Assembly: GCF_028890305.1 (NCBI RefSeq)
Contig: NZ_JARBXM010000001.1
Span: forward strand, 903,501-967,500
Length of the DNA: 64,000 bases
Direction of reading: 5' to 3'
DNA from: Candidatus Methanosphaera massiliense
GTDB taxonomy: Archaea; Methanobacteriota; Methanobacteria; Methanobacteriales; Methanobacteriaceae
Shown here piece by piece: positions 56,062 to 64,000 of this stretch; position 1 is the first letter of the stretch, and each line of letters starts with the position of its first letter. Position numbers and translations under genes: made by a program. The notes beneath the pieces are model-generated. The model was not told the origin of the DNA, searched no databases, and worked only from the letters and a program-made list of their open reading frames with translations.

Positions 56062-56820
56062 TTATCCGAATCTACCTGTAATGTAATTTTCGGTTTGTTT
56101 ATTTGTTGGATGTAGGAAGATATCCTCTGTATTTCCTGTTTCTACAATTTCACCATTTAAGAAGAATGAAGTATATTTAGAAACACGTGTTGCCTGCTGC
56201 ATGTTGTGTGTAACAATTACGATTGTATAATCATCTTTTAACTGATTGATTAAATCTTCAACTTTAGTAGTTGAGATTGGGTCTAATGCAGAACAAGGCT
56301 CGTCCATTAATATTATTTCAGGAGACACTGCTATGGTTCTAGCAATACATAACCTTTGTTGTTGACCTCCTGATAATCCAAGAGCAGATTTATCTAATTT
56401 ATCTTTAACTTCATCCCATAAAGCTGCAGCTTTTAAACTTTTTTCAACGATTTTTTTGATTTTACTTTCGTTACTTTCACCGTGAATTCTAAGTCCATAT
56501 GCAACATTATCATATATAGATTTAGGGAATGGGTTAGCTTTCTGGAATACCATTCCAACTTTTTTTCTTAGGTCAACAACATCTATGTCATCGCCATAAA
56601 TATCTTTACCATCGATTACGATTTCTCCTTCTTTTCTGAAGATAGGTATTAAATCATTCATCCTATTTAATGTACGAAGGAATGTTGATTTACCACATCC
56701 TGATGGACCAATAAGTGCTGTAACTGCATGTTCTTCAATAATAGTATTAATATTTTTTAGCACATGGTGATCATCAAAGTATGTGTTCAAATTTTTTGCT
56801 TCAATAATTTTTTTACTCAT
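56062..56820 (-). CDS. pstB: Phosphate ABC transporter ATP-binding protein PstB
   Basis: PstB drives high-affinity phosphate import. Walker A GPSGCGKS is near residue 37, the signature [13 protein letters not shown] near residue 148, and Walker [13 protein letters not shown] near residue 170. The length (252 aa) is normal. It starts one base after pstA. Confidence 0.96.
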   Translation of the reverse strand: MSKKIIEAKNLNTYFDDHHVLKNINTIIEEHAVTALIGPSGCGKSTFLRTLNRMNDLIPIFRKEGEIVIDGKDIYGDDIDVVDLRKKVGMVFQKANPFPKSIYDNVAYGLRIHGESNESKIKKIVEKSLKAAALWDEVKDKLDKSALGLSGGQQQRLCIARTIAVSPEIILMDEPCSALDPISTTKVEDLINQLKDDYTIVIVTHNMQQATRVSKYTSFFLNGEIVETGNTEDIFLHPTNKQTENYITGRFG

Positions 56821-56821
56821 A

Positions 56822-57694
56822 TTATTCTCCCATCATTTTCTTTTGATATCTTTCAACTAAAATGTTAGTTGTAATAGTTATACCTAATATTATTACTATA
56901 AGAACTACTGCTGTTCCAAATGTATTTTCAATTGAAATACCTTCAGTAGCTAATATGTATAAGTGTAATGGTAATGGTCTTGCAGGATCAAATATTGTTA
57001 CAGGTACTGCAATTGATGAACCGACTGTATACATAATTGCTGCAGTTTCTTCTATTGCTCTTGCCATACCAAGTATTACACCGGTTATGATTCCAGGTAT
57101 TGCTGCAGGTAAGATAACATTTTGAATTGTCTGCCATCTTGTTGCACCCATACCAAGACTTCCTTCTCTGTATGCTGCTGGCACTGCATCTAAAGCATTT
57201 TCAGCAGTTCTCATTATTGTAGGCATAGCCATAATAGCTAATGTTAGGGATGCTGATAATATACACCATCCTAAATGTAGAAATTCTACAAAGAATGCTA
57301 AACCAAATAAACCAAATATGATTGATGGAAGAGATGCTAATGATTCTGAACAGAATCTTATTATCTGAACAAATTTTCCACTTCCTGCATATTCATACAG
57401 ATATACTGCAGCTCCTACTCCTATAGGTGTAGCTATTATCACTGCAAAGAATGTTACATAGATTGTAGATACAATCATTGGGAATATACCACCACTAGCA
57501 CCAAAATCTACAGGTGCAGTTGTTAAGAACTCCCAACTAATTACAGGTAATCCTTTTACAAGGATGTATCCTATGATTACAATTAAAATTAATAATGTTA
57601 TTAATCCTAATGCATAAAATATTCCTTTCATTATACTATCATTTCTCTTACAAGCTGCTGCATTGGTTGATGCTTCTGTATTGGATGAGCTCAT
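56822..57694 (-). CDS. pstA: Phosphate ABC transporter permease PstA
   Basis: PstA is one of two Pst permeases. The 290-residue protein has about six membrane helices and the EAA-type loop [24 protein letters not shown] near residue 175. The first 20 residues are polar and low-complexity. It overlaps the pstC stop by four bases (ATGA). Confidence 0.95.
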   Translation of the reverse strand: MSSSNTEASTNAAACKRNDSIMKGIFYALGLITLLILIVIIGYILVKGLPVISWEFLTTAPVDFGASGGIFPMIVSTIYVTFFAVIIATPIGVGAAVYLYEYAGSGKFVQIIRFCSESLASLPSIIFGLFGLAFFVEFLHLGWCILSASLTLAIMAMPTIMRTAENALDAVPAAYREGSLGMGATRWQTIQNVILPAAIPGIITGVILGMARAIEETAAIMYTVGSSIAVPVTIFDPARPLPLHLYILATEGISIENTFGTAVVLIVIILGITITTNILVERYQKKMMGE

Positions 57695-58566
57695 AAATCT
57701 CCACTTCCTTCAATTCTACTTTTGTAAGCTACATAATCTGCAATAGCTATTAAGATCATTATCACGATTAATAGTATAATACCAGTTGCGAACAATGCAT
57801 TGTAGTGTAAGTCAATTGCGTAACCCATTTCTAGTGCAATGTTTGATGTTAATACTCTTACTGGTTCGAATATTGATCCAGGTATTTGAGCAACGTTACC
57901 AGCAACCATGATTACTGCCATTGTTTCTCCAATAGCTCTACCCATACCAAGAATAATAGCTGTTACTATTCCAGGTGCTGCTGTTGGTAAGATAACTTTA
58001 TAAATTGTTTGCCATTTTGTTGCACCTAATCCATATGAAGCTTCCTTCATTGCACCAGGTACAGCATATATTGCATCTTCAGATACACTAATGATAGTTG
58101 GTAATATCATAATTGATAATATGATTGAAGCTGCGATTAAACTGAAACCAGTTCCTCCAAAATGGTCTCTTATAAATGGTACTAGAACAACCAGACCAAA
58201 GAAACCATAGATAACTGAGGGAATACCAGCTAAACTTTGGATTGTTGGTTTTAATATTCTATTCATTGTATTGTTTGCGTATTCAGTCATGAATACTGAG
58301 CACCCAATTGATAATGGCACTGCTATTACTAGTGAGATGGCCATCATTTCGAGGGTACCTATAATCATTGGGAATACACCGTAGACTTCATCTTTAGGTG
58401 CCCATTTCATACCAAATATGAAATTGAAGAATCCTATTTGTTCGATTGCAGGCATTCCTTCTACAACTATAAACCCAATAATAAGTAATATAATGATTAC
58501 TGATAATATTGCAATTATCATTAATCCTTTTTCTATTATTAGTTCTGTTAGTTTATTATTTTCCAT
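57691..58566 (-). CDS. pstC: Phosphate ABC transporter permease PstC
   Basis: PstC is the second Pst permease. The 291-residue protein has about six membrane helices and the EAA loop [23 protein letters not shown] near residue 175. GAGGATT precedes its ATG, 30 bases after pstS. Confidence 0.95.
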   Translation of the reverse strand: MENNKLTELIIEKGLMIIAILSVIIILLIIGFIVVEGMPAIEQIGFFNFIFGMKWAPKDEVYGVFPMIIGTLEMMAISLVIAVPLSIGCSVFMTEYANNTMNRILKPTIQSLAGIPSVIYGFFGLVVLVPFIRDHFGGTGFSLIAASIILSIMILPTIISVSEDAIYAVPGAMKEASYGLGATKWQTIYKVILPTAAPGIVTAIILGMGRAIGETMAVIMVAGNVAQIPGSIFEPVRVLTSNIALEMGYAIDLHYNALFATGIILLIVIMILIAIADYVAYKSRIEGSGDL

Positions 58567-58596
58567 AACTAATCCTCATTAACATTTTAGAAAGTT

Positions 58597-59415
58597 TTAA
58601 TTTACAGGGACTAAACCTTCTTCTGCTACTATTTGTTGACCTTCATCACTTAATGTCCAGTTAATAAAAGCTTGTGTTGCATTGTCTGGTGTTTTGTTTG
58701 TCAAGAATAAAAATGGTCTTTGTACTACGTAACTACCGTCTTTTATTGTTTGATCGTTTGGTTCTACACCATTAATTTTAAGTTTTTTAACTTGGTTTTC
58801 TCTTAAGTCTGATAATGATGCAAATCCTATAGCTTTATCATCTGTTGATATTGACTGCATAAGTGAACCTGTTGAACTTTGTACAACAGCATTTGATACG
58901 AAGTCTTCATCATCAAGTACAACTTTAGTTATTGCATCTCTTGTTCCAGAACCTTCTTCACGGGTAATTACATTTATTTTACCTGGACTTCCACCTACTT
59001 GGCTCCAGTCTGTGATTTTACCTGTGAAAATGTCTTTCACTTGGTCTTTAGTTAAATCAGATACATTGTTACTTGGGTTTACAATAATTGCTATACCATC
59101 TGTTGCTATCTGTGTTTGTGTCACATTAGCTCCTGCTTTCTTGGATGATAACTTGGAAGAATAAGTACCTATTTGGGCTGAACCTTTTTTAACACTGTTC
59201 AATCCCATGGATGATCCTCCACCTTGAACTGTTAGTTTATCAACAGAGTCATTTTCCATGTAAGTGGTTGCTAATTTCTCTGCAACAGGTTGAACGGAAG
59301 TCGAACCAGCTATAGCTATATTGTTATGCTTTTCAGCTCCCGGGGCAAAAATCATAAATCCGGCAATAAGTAGTATTACGACTACTAATATTGCGAGTTT
59401 ATATTTTCCTTTCAT
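58597..59415 (-). CDS. pstS: Phosphate-binding protein PstS
   Basis: PstS is the surface phosphate receptor of the transporter. The 272-residue protein has an N-terminal hydrophobic segment (about residues 6-25) that could anchor it to the outer face of the membrane; no lipobox cysteine is present. IAGSTSVQPVAEKLA near residue 35, GGGSSMGLNSV and TREEGSGTRDA near residue 150 are phosphate-binding loops. A TTTAAATATA box lies about 70-80 bases upstream. Confidence 0.93.
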   Translation of the reverse strand: MKGKYKLAILVVVILLIAGFMIFAPGAEKHNNIAIAGSTSVQPVAEKLATTYMENDSVDKLTVQGGGSSMGLNSVKKGSAQIGTYSSKLSSKKAGANVTQTQIATDGIAIIVNPSNNVSDLTKDQVKDIFTGKITDWSQVGGSPGKINVITREEGSGTRDAITKVVLDDEDFVSNAVVQSSTGSLMQSISTDDKAIGFASLSDLRENQVKKLKINGVEPNDQTIKDGSYVVQRPFLFLTNKTPDNATQAFINWTLSDEGQQIVAEEGLVPVN

Positions 59416-59483
59416 TTATTTTATACCTCTTAATTTAATATTTTCATAATCTGTCTCCCTGTTACTTAGTAATTTGTTAGAAG

Positions 59484-59493
59484 TATATTTAAA
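59484..59493 (-). promoter_or_regulatory. TATA box of pstSCAB-phoU
   Basis: On the minus strand TTTAAATATA lies about 70 bases upstream of pstS, predicting a start near 59460. Confidence 0.5.
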
Positions 59494-59517
59494 GCATGTG
59501 GAAAATAGGTATTTTTT

Positions 59518-59563
59518 TTCCTAAAATATGAAAAAACTATTAATTTGATTCACATTTTAGGAA
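59518..59563. promoter_or_regulatory. 10-bp inverted repeat upstream of the pst promoter
   Basis: TTCCTAAAAT (59518-59527) and ATTTTAGGAA (59554-59563) are perfect arms, and TG/CA pairs extend them after one mismatch. The element lies just upstream of the pstS TATA box, so it is a candidate phosphate-responsive operator for the adjacent HTH-PhoU protein. Confidence 0.55.
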
Positions 59564-59609
59564 TTTTTTTAGATGTTATGAGTTTAAGATATGCATAAAA
59601 GTAAAATAT

Positions 59610-59628
59610 TGTTCTTATTTTAAGAACA
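59610..59628. promoter_or_regulatory. 8-bp dyad between the HTH-PhoU gene and pstS
   Basis: TGTTCTTA and TAAGAACA are perfect arms around TTT. A longer-range pair AGATGTT (59571-59577) and AACATCT (59625-59631) surrounds it. No T-run follows on either strand, so an operator is more likely than a terminator. Confidence 0.5.
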
Positions 59629-59743
59629 TCTCAAAAAAATTAGTGAAATAAAAAATAAAAAAAGTGTAAACAATGTGAACTAAACATCCAAAAACCAGAA
59701 TAAACCTTGTTAAATTCAAAAAAAAATTAAAAAATTTTAAAAA

Positions 59744-60649
59744 TTATTTGTTCTGGTCAAAATACTTGAAATGTTGTTTTCGTAATGTAGACTGATTTTC
59801 TATGTAAAATTGGGTGGTAGCTTCAGTAATTTCAATAGAAATATCACCAATACGTTCAAAGGATTTTACAACTCTGAATAATTTAAGATAATACGGGGAG
59901 TTATTTTTGTTAATATCAGCCTTAGCCATCTGGCTAGAAATCTTCTTAGTAGCTAATTTCTGTAAATTAGTTAATTCATGTTCATAACGATCCATTTTAT
60001 CCTTAATATTCAAGTCACGTTTAAGAAAACTCTTAACAGCCTTTTTGAACATAGTAGAAGCCATATCATACATTTCCTCTAACACATCAAATACAGGCTT
60101 CTTAACCTCAGTATGCTCTTCGAGAACAAATTTTGGTATATGACATATATGGTCACCGATACGCTCCATATCATATGCAATTTCATTAAACATGATAGTG
60201 TTATTAAACTCAAAAAATGGGTCAAGAGATAACACAGTATCTGTAGAAGATTTGATTTTTGAGTACATATGATTGGTATTCTGATCTTCATCTAATGCTT
60301 TCTGTGCAAGTTCAAGATCATTATTTTTCATAGCTTCAAAGGACCATTTGAACTGTTTTAAAATCTGTTCACCCATCTCCTTCATCATTTCTTTAATGAA
60401 ATATTCACCTGAATACTCTGGAACAGAATGCTCTGTTTCAAAATTCTCAGATATTTCATTAAACTTCTTTAAATCAACAACATAAGCTTTTTTAATTACA
60501 TTTTCATCTATAAGAGGTTTCAGTAATTTAGTCACATAACGCCTACTAATGTTTAATTTATCAGCGATTTCATCTTGAGTAGATGGTGATTCATATAATA
60601 TGATATCTAAAATCTCTTTCAATGTATTATTTTTCATATTCTTTGGCAT
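59744..60649 (-). CDS. HTH-PhoU fusion phosphate regulator
   Basis: This 301-residue protein joins an N-terminal winged helix (STQDEIADKLNISRRYVTKLLKPLIDENVI, about residues 22-51) to two PhoU helical repeats, with cores FNEIAYDMERIGDHICHI near residue 150 and LFRVVKSFERIGDISIEI near residue 266. Such one-piece proteins are thought to regulate phosphate genes in archaea that lack a PhoR-PhoB pair. It precedes pstSCAB-phoU on the same strand with its own gap and dyads between. The start has GTGAGC upstream. Confidence 0.9.
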   Translation of the reverse strand: MPKNMKNNTLKEILDIILYESPSTQDEIADKLNISRRYVTKLLKPLIDENVIKKAYVVDLKKFNEISENFETEHSVPEYSGEYFIKEMMKEMGEQILKQFKWSFEAMKNNDLELAQKALDEDQNTNHMYSKIKSSTDTVLSLDPFFEFNNTIMFNEIAYDMERIGDHICHIPKFVLEEHTEVKKPVFDVLEEMYDMASTMFKKAVKSFLKRDLNIKDKMDRYEHELTNLQKLATKKISSQMAKADINKNNSPYYLKLFRVVKSFERIGDISIEITEATTQFYIENQSTLRKQHFKYFDQNK

Positions 60650-61072
60650 GTTTTAGCTCACTATAATAAAAAATTCATAATTTAAATTTTAATTAGTATT
60701 TATTTTTATTCATATAATAAACTTAACCCTAGTAATTATTCTATAAAAAATGAATAATAATTCACTAAATGATTTAACATGATTACTATATATTTTAAAA
60801 TTAGTGTACAAGAATTAATTAATAATTAACTTGATATAGAACAAAAAATCCTATTGATTTCACATTAAATACCTATAAAATTTTTTTATTATATAAAAAT
60901 AGTAATAAAACAAGCTTTGATTTAATATTAAACAACAATTATAAACTTTAAAAAATATAAATAATTTTCTAAAAAATCAATAGCAACAATTAACAAAATT
61001 AAATAAAAATAGTAATTAAAAAAACCATAAATAATAATTAGAAAAAAAACAAAAAAATGGAATAAAAGAATC
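60650..61072. other. Divergent intergenic region before the ERF gene
   Basis: This 423-base gap is extremely AT-rich. TATA-like TTATATAAAAATAG near 60888-60901 could drive the ERF gene. Nothing else was recognised. Confidence 0.5.
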
Positions 61073-61543
61073 ATGTTTACAGAAACCAATTATAAAGAAG
61101 AAATGCCAGTAAACTTACTAAGAAAAATTATGCAAGCAAGGAAAATGTTTAAAGATAAAGGTATAAGTAAATCTGGATATAACCACTTCCAAAAATTCTC
61201 ATACTATGAATTAAAAGATATAATTCCAGAGGCAATAGAAATATGCATAGAACTCGATATTGCAACAAGATTCACATATGAATATGACCATTATGCATTA
61301 AAAATCTATGACTTGGAAAACAAGGAAGAAACAGAATTCTGCATGCCAGCACAGGAAATACCAAAAGAAGGAAATATGAACAATCAACTACAGAATCTAG
61401 GGAAAGTACAAACATATATCAGACGATACCTATACATGCAATTTCTAGATATAACAGAAAATGACGTGGTGGATGCAAGTAACACAAAAAATGATCCAGC
61501 TAAGAAACCTCGAAACAAAAACCTTAAATATCCAGTACTATAA
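61073..61543 (+). CDS. ERF-family single-strand DNA annealing protein
   Basis: ERF proteins are phage-type recombinases that anneal complementary single strands. The 156-residue protein has the family core YNHFQKFSYYELKDIIPEAIEICIE near residue 40 and the later LGKVQTYIRRYLYMQFLDITENDVVDA near residue 106. The basic C-terminal tail is typical. No phage genes are nearby, which makes it an isolated gene in the window. The start is an ATG with weak ribosome support. It may be a viral remnant or a resident repair protein. Confidence 0.8.
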   Translation: MFTETNYKEEMPVNLLRKIMQARKMFKDKGISKSGYNHFQKFSYYELKDIIPEAIEICIELDIATRFTYEYDHYALKIYDLENKEETEFCMPAQEIPKEGNMNNQLQNLGKVQTYIRRYLYMQFLDITENDVVDASNTKNDPAKKPRNKNLKYPVL

Positions 61544-61565
61544 AAAGTAGGAGAAAAAAATAAAA

Positions 61566-61940
61566 ATGACAGTAGAAGAAGTATATGCAGGAAAACTTGT
61601 AGATAGAAAATCTAAATTCTATGCACATCTCTACAGAATAGATAATCTTGACCAGGATATAACTGAGATACAAAAAATTCATAACAAGAAATATAAAAAA
61701 GCAGCACATCACTGTTATGCAGCATTAGTAAATGGTGAAGAGGATTCACGTAATGATGGAGAAGTAGGCTCACCTGGAAGAGTTCTACTAGAACTGCTAC
61801 AGGAGTATAATCTTGATGGCTATATGATTATGATATCACGTAAATTTGGTGGTATTAAATTAGGTCAAGGTGGAGTAGCAAGAGCATTTAGAAATACAGG
61901 TAGAGGTGTAATAGAAGCTTACCTTGAAAGTCAAAAATAA
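61566..61940 (+). CDS. YigZ/IMPACT (UPF0029) family protein
   Basis: This 124-residue protein contains only the N-terminal UPF0029 domain, with AAHHCYAALVNGEEDSRNDGEVGSP given in parts (residues 49-73) and KFGGIKLGQGGVARAFRNTGRG near residue 97. The bacterial YigZ is about 200 residues with an extra C-terminal domain, absent here. IMPACT proteins in eukaryotes regulate translation; the archaeal role is unknown. It follows the ERF gene after 22 bases, so the two may be co-transcribed. Confidence 0.88.
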   Translation: MTVEEVYAGKLVDRKSKFYAHLYRIDNLDQDITEIQKIHNKKYKKAAHHCYAALVNGEEDSRNDGEVGSPGRVLLELLQEYNLDGYMIMISRKFGGIKLGQGGVARAFRNTGRGVIEAYLESQK

Positions 61941-62049
61941 GAAGAATTTTAATCATCACCAATACTCTTTTTTACAATATCTCTTTTTTTCAATCTAGTA
62001 TTTAATCTATACAATAGATATCCTAAATTGTTGTAAAATTTATTAAAGA

Positions 62050-62120
62050 TAGTGTTTTTCATAAAAAAAATCATTTCAAAAAAAGTAATATCAAAAAAAT
62101 AGAAAAATAAACTTCCTATT
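62050..62120 (-). terminator. T-rich terminator of the membrane protein gene
   Basis: The minus strand past the stop codon contains several runs of six to eight T between 62050 and 62110. Confidence 0.45.
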
Positions 62121-62125
62121 TTTTA

Positions 62126-63031
62126 TTAGTAATAATAGTAGTCATCATCAAAATCATCATCATATATTGTATCCTTATTTCTTGGTTTTTTATATTTCTG
62201 ATTTTTTCTTGGCCTAGAATACCTTTGATTATATTGATCATCATAATAATTATCATTATATTGACGATTCTGTCTTTTTCTAGGATGTCTAGGTATATTT
62301 CTAGGTTCAAATTCTCTAGGTTTAAATTCACGAGCTCTACTTTTATTAGTTTCTTTTATTTCATCTGGCACTGTAACAATAGTGTATAATATTGCTAAAA
62401 TAATAGCTATATTCACATACTCTTTTAATGATGCAAATAATGAGAATAACAGTGAAGCTTGTGTACTTGTATCAGCATAACCTATGATTAATTCAATTGC
62501 TCCTACAATTATTAGTATAATACCATGTTGTGTTCCCAGTTTTTTAGATATCAATGGATATATACCCATAATAACTAATGCATATCCTATAGTTCTGAAT
62601 AAAGTCCAATTAGTAATTGACTCTAAACCATAGAATATATCATAAGGTATAATTCCAATTGCACCTAAGAAGTGAACTAATTCTATAATTAATATCACTA
62701 CTAAAGGGAATAAAAACAATGCTTTTGTACTAATATGTGATGAATCCTCACTCTGTACTTGAGGTCTAGGTTCATATGAATAATTATCTCTAATACTATA
62801 TCCACTATTATCATTTTGATATGAATGATATTTAGGTGGTTTTGATTGTTCATGCTCTGATAACTTTTTAGTTACAGGATTAATCAGCCTTTTCATTATT
62901 TCAGCAGCTAATGAGGTAACAACTGCTCCTATAATAGTACCACTAATACCCATAACTGAAGTTAATAATGCAGTGATTCCCGAAATCATTGCTAAAATTA
63001 AGATATCAGTTATCTGTGATTTTGAAGTCAT
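62126..63031 (-). CDS. Polytopic membrane protein with a charged aromatic tail
   Basis: I do not recognise a family. The 301-residue protein has two N-terminal hydrophobic segments (about residues 9-45), a polar linker of some 55 residues rich in Ser, Tyr and Pro, and four more membrane segments (about residues 105-225). The cytoplasmic or external tail is rich in Arg, Tyr and Asn, and ends in an unusual run of Asp, Phe and Tyr (DDDFDDDYYYY). GGGAG precedes the ATG. A structural or scaffold role is only a guess from the low-complexity ends. Confidence 0.7.
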   Translation of the reverse strand: MTSKSQITDILILAMISGITALLTSVMGISGTIIGAVVTSLAAEIMKRLINPVTKKLSEHEQSKPPKYHSYQNDNSGYSIRDNYSYEPRPQVQSEDSSHISTKALFLFPLVVILIIELVHFLGAIGIIPYDIFYGLESITNWTLFRTIGYALVIMGIYPLISKKLGTQHGIILIIVGAIELIIGYADTSTQASLLFSLFASLKEYVNIAIILAILYTIVTVPDEIKETNKSRAREFKPREFEPRNIPRHPRKRQNRQYNDNYYDDQYNQRYSRPRKNQKYKKPRNKDTIYDDDFDDDYYYY

Positions 63032-63181
63032 TAAATTTCAACTCCCTTTATTACATTTTATTCTAAGTTTTTTTATATCTTTTTTATAATATATAAATGA
63101 CTTGTATATAAATATAAAAAAATCAATTTAGATTAATTTTCAAGTAAAAATAGCATAATGTAATGGTTGTTTTTAAATTAG

Positions 63182-63265
63182 TGCAGGGGATGGGATTCGA
63201 ACCCACGTAGGCCTACGCCAGAGGATCTTAAGTCCACCCCCTTTGGCCAGCTCGGGCACCCCTGC
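63182..63265 (-). tRNA. tRNA-Leu (UAA), copy 1
   Basis: The minus strand folds as a type II tRNA: acceptor GCAGGGG pairs with CCCCTGC, the T loop reads GGTTCGAATCC, the anticodon loop is CTTAAGA (anticodon TAA) and the variable arm is long, as for leucine. The discriminator base is A and no CCA is encoded. The 84 bases are identical to those at 63412-63495. Confidence 0.95.
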
Positions 63266-63307
63266 ATATAAAAAAATAGTACTTTTTTCTTTTTTCATGA
63301 TAGTACA

Positions 63308-63379
63308 AGCCTTAGGGGGGAATTGAACCCTCGACCTACGCCTTACCAAGGCGTCGCTCTACCCCTGAGCCACTAAGGC
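63308..63379 (-). tRNA. tRNA-Thr (GGU)
   Basis: The minus strand has acceptor GCCTTAG paired with CTAAGGC, anticodon stem ACGCC/GGCGT around TTGGTAA (anticodon GGT) and T arm GAGGGTTCAATTCCC. The discriminator is T and CCA is not encoded. It lies between the two tRNA-Leu copies. Confidence 0.95.
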
Positions 63380-63411
63380 AATTAAATATTAAAAATTAGT
63401 TTTTAAATTAG

Positions 63412-63495
63412 TGCAGGGGATGGGATTCGAACCCACGTAGGCCTACGCCAGAGGATCTTAAGTCCACCCCCTTTGGCCAGCTCGGGCACCCCTGC
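63412..63495 (-). tRNA. tRNA-Leu (UAA), copy 2
   Basis: This is identical in all 84 bases to copy 1, offset by 230 bases, and is the first gene of the cluster in the direction of transcription. Confidence 0.95.
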
Positions 63496-63569
63496 ATTTC
63501 TATAAACTGTGTTTTAAAAATCTTTAAGTTCTAAACTTTAATAGAACAATATTATATTGTGTTAAACTA

Positions 63570-63584
63570 CTATATATACTTTAT
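63570..63584 (-). promoter_or_regulatory. Candidate promoter of the tRNA cluster
   Basis: The minus strand reads ATAAAGTATATATAG, a TATA box with an A-rich flank about 75 bases before the first tRNA-Leu. Confidence 0.45.
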
Positions 63585-63936
63585 CCTATATCGTTATAAA
63601 AAGAGTATACTTCACCATTAGACTTACAAATTTTTATACATATATCTACAGTAGTAACTTCATAAAAATATTTGTTATAATATTTTTTTGAGTAAAAAAT
63701 AAAAGTACCATCATCCCATTTTTTTTGCATGATTCATTTTTTACTGAGAAATAAAAATGTAATATTTTTAAATAATCTGGATAAAAAATTTAATATTTTA
63801 TAATTATGATTATTTTTAATTATTTCATCAATTTTTTATAACTTTGTTCAATATCCTAAAATCTCATCATTATTAAAAAATTCTTATAATATATAGCATA
63901 AAATTTCTTAAAATAGGAAGTAACTCTAAAAAAGCT

Positions 63937-63964
63937 ATTCATAATATACTGGAATATTATGAAT
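63937..63964. repeat. 10-bp inverted repeat at the right edge
   Basis: ATTCATAATA (63937-63946) and TATTATGAAT (63955-63964) are perfect arms with an eight-base spacer. The ATTCATA core also occurs upstream of mcrB. Confidence 0.45.
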
Positions 63965-64000
63965 TATACTTCTTCAAATGAGAATATTCATGAAATTATA

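Larger units (their letters stand above)
59416..59743. other. pst control region
   Basis: This 328-base gap between the HTH-PhoU gene and pstS contains the pstS TATA box and two strong dyads, listed separately, with a T/A-rich stretch next to the end of the regulator gene. Confidence 0.6.
63496..64000. other. Right-edge non-coding region upstream of the tRNA cluster
   Basis: These 505 bases are very AT-rich. They hold a TATA-like element of the tRNA cluster and a 10-bp inverted repeat near the edge (63937-63964). No open frame was assigned; a gene may begin outside the window. Confidence 0.5.

Noticed and set aside
63182-63495. Duplicated tRNA-Leu as attachment sites of an integrated element
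   Set aside because: Only 146 bases containing tRNA-Thr lie between the copies, no integrase gene is nearby, and both copies are complete.

Overview
The window is a strongly AT-rich chromosomal stretch of a hydrogen-dependent methanogen of the order Methanobacteriales. The gene content points to Methanosphaera or a close relative; this is inferred from content and order, not from a database match. It carries methyl-CoM reductase (mcrBDGA), the eight-subunit methyltransferase (mtrEDCBAFGH), the electron-bifurcation-associated hydrogenase (mvhDGA) and at least three methanogenesis marker genes (mmp7, mmp10, mmp14). It also has genes for coenzyme M (comB), methanopterin (mptA and a DHPS-like gene), F420 (cofG), methanofuran (mfnA) and cobamide (cobY).

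Layout. 1-5 kb, minus strand: 5' part of fttA, psmB, a Mrp-type ATPase, mmp7 and a partner. 5-7.4 kb, plus: comB, a TraB-family membrane protein, a zinc-ribbon protein. 7.4-11.7 kb: an Ncs6/TtuA-like tRNA thiolase, a DegT aminotransferase, trm1, an unknown secreted protein. 12-15.5 kb: an Lrp-type regulator, mptA, a small conserved gene, cofG. 15.5-17.5 kb, minus: taw2 and mmp10, divergent from mcrC-mtrEDCBAFGH-mmp14 (17.9-24.7 kb). 24.7-28.9 kb: htpX, cobY, a PRC-barrel protein, sufBC. 29.6-39 kb: mvhDGA and mcrBDGA separated by an opposite-strand radical-SAM-like gene, with long gaps full of inverted repeats. 39.4-50.9 kb: pyrC, a TmcAL-like gene, an FKBP isomerase, a Pcc1-like gene, rpl10e, ppsA, mfnA, a ubiquitin-like sulfur carrier with a second Ncs6-like gene, and the DHPS-like gene. 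51-55 kb: porCDAB and a fumarase alpha subunit. 55-60.7 kb: a pst phosphate operon led by an HTH-PhoU fusion regulator. 61-63.5 kb: an ERF annealing protein, a YigZ/IMPACT protein, a tyrosine/aspartate-tailed membrane protein and a Leu-Thr-Leu tRNA cluster.

How it fits together. Methyl groups pass through Mtr and are released as methane by Mcr; Mvh supplies electrons from H2. McrC, Mmp7, Mmp10, Mmp14 and McrD concern maturation, activation or modification of Mcr but lie in separate operons. mcrC sits directly before mtrE, as if the other genes of a canonical mcrBDCGA-mtr block had been lost, while the only mcr operon here has the BDGA order typical of the Mrt isoenzyme. Por and fumarase give carbon assimilation from acetate and CO2, and PEP synthase feeds gluconeogenesis.

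The most interesting material is non-coding. There is a hairpin array after mvhA, a candidate small RNA with its own promoter after mcrA, and dyad-rich regions before suf/mvh, mcr and pst. A nested inverted-repeat element lies between fumarase and phoU, and a C-rich plus U-run signal recurs after stop codons. The DHPS-like gene appears to start at CTG. I saw no CRISPR array, insertion sequence, rRNA or defence island.
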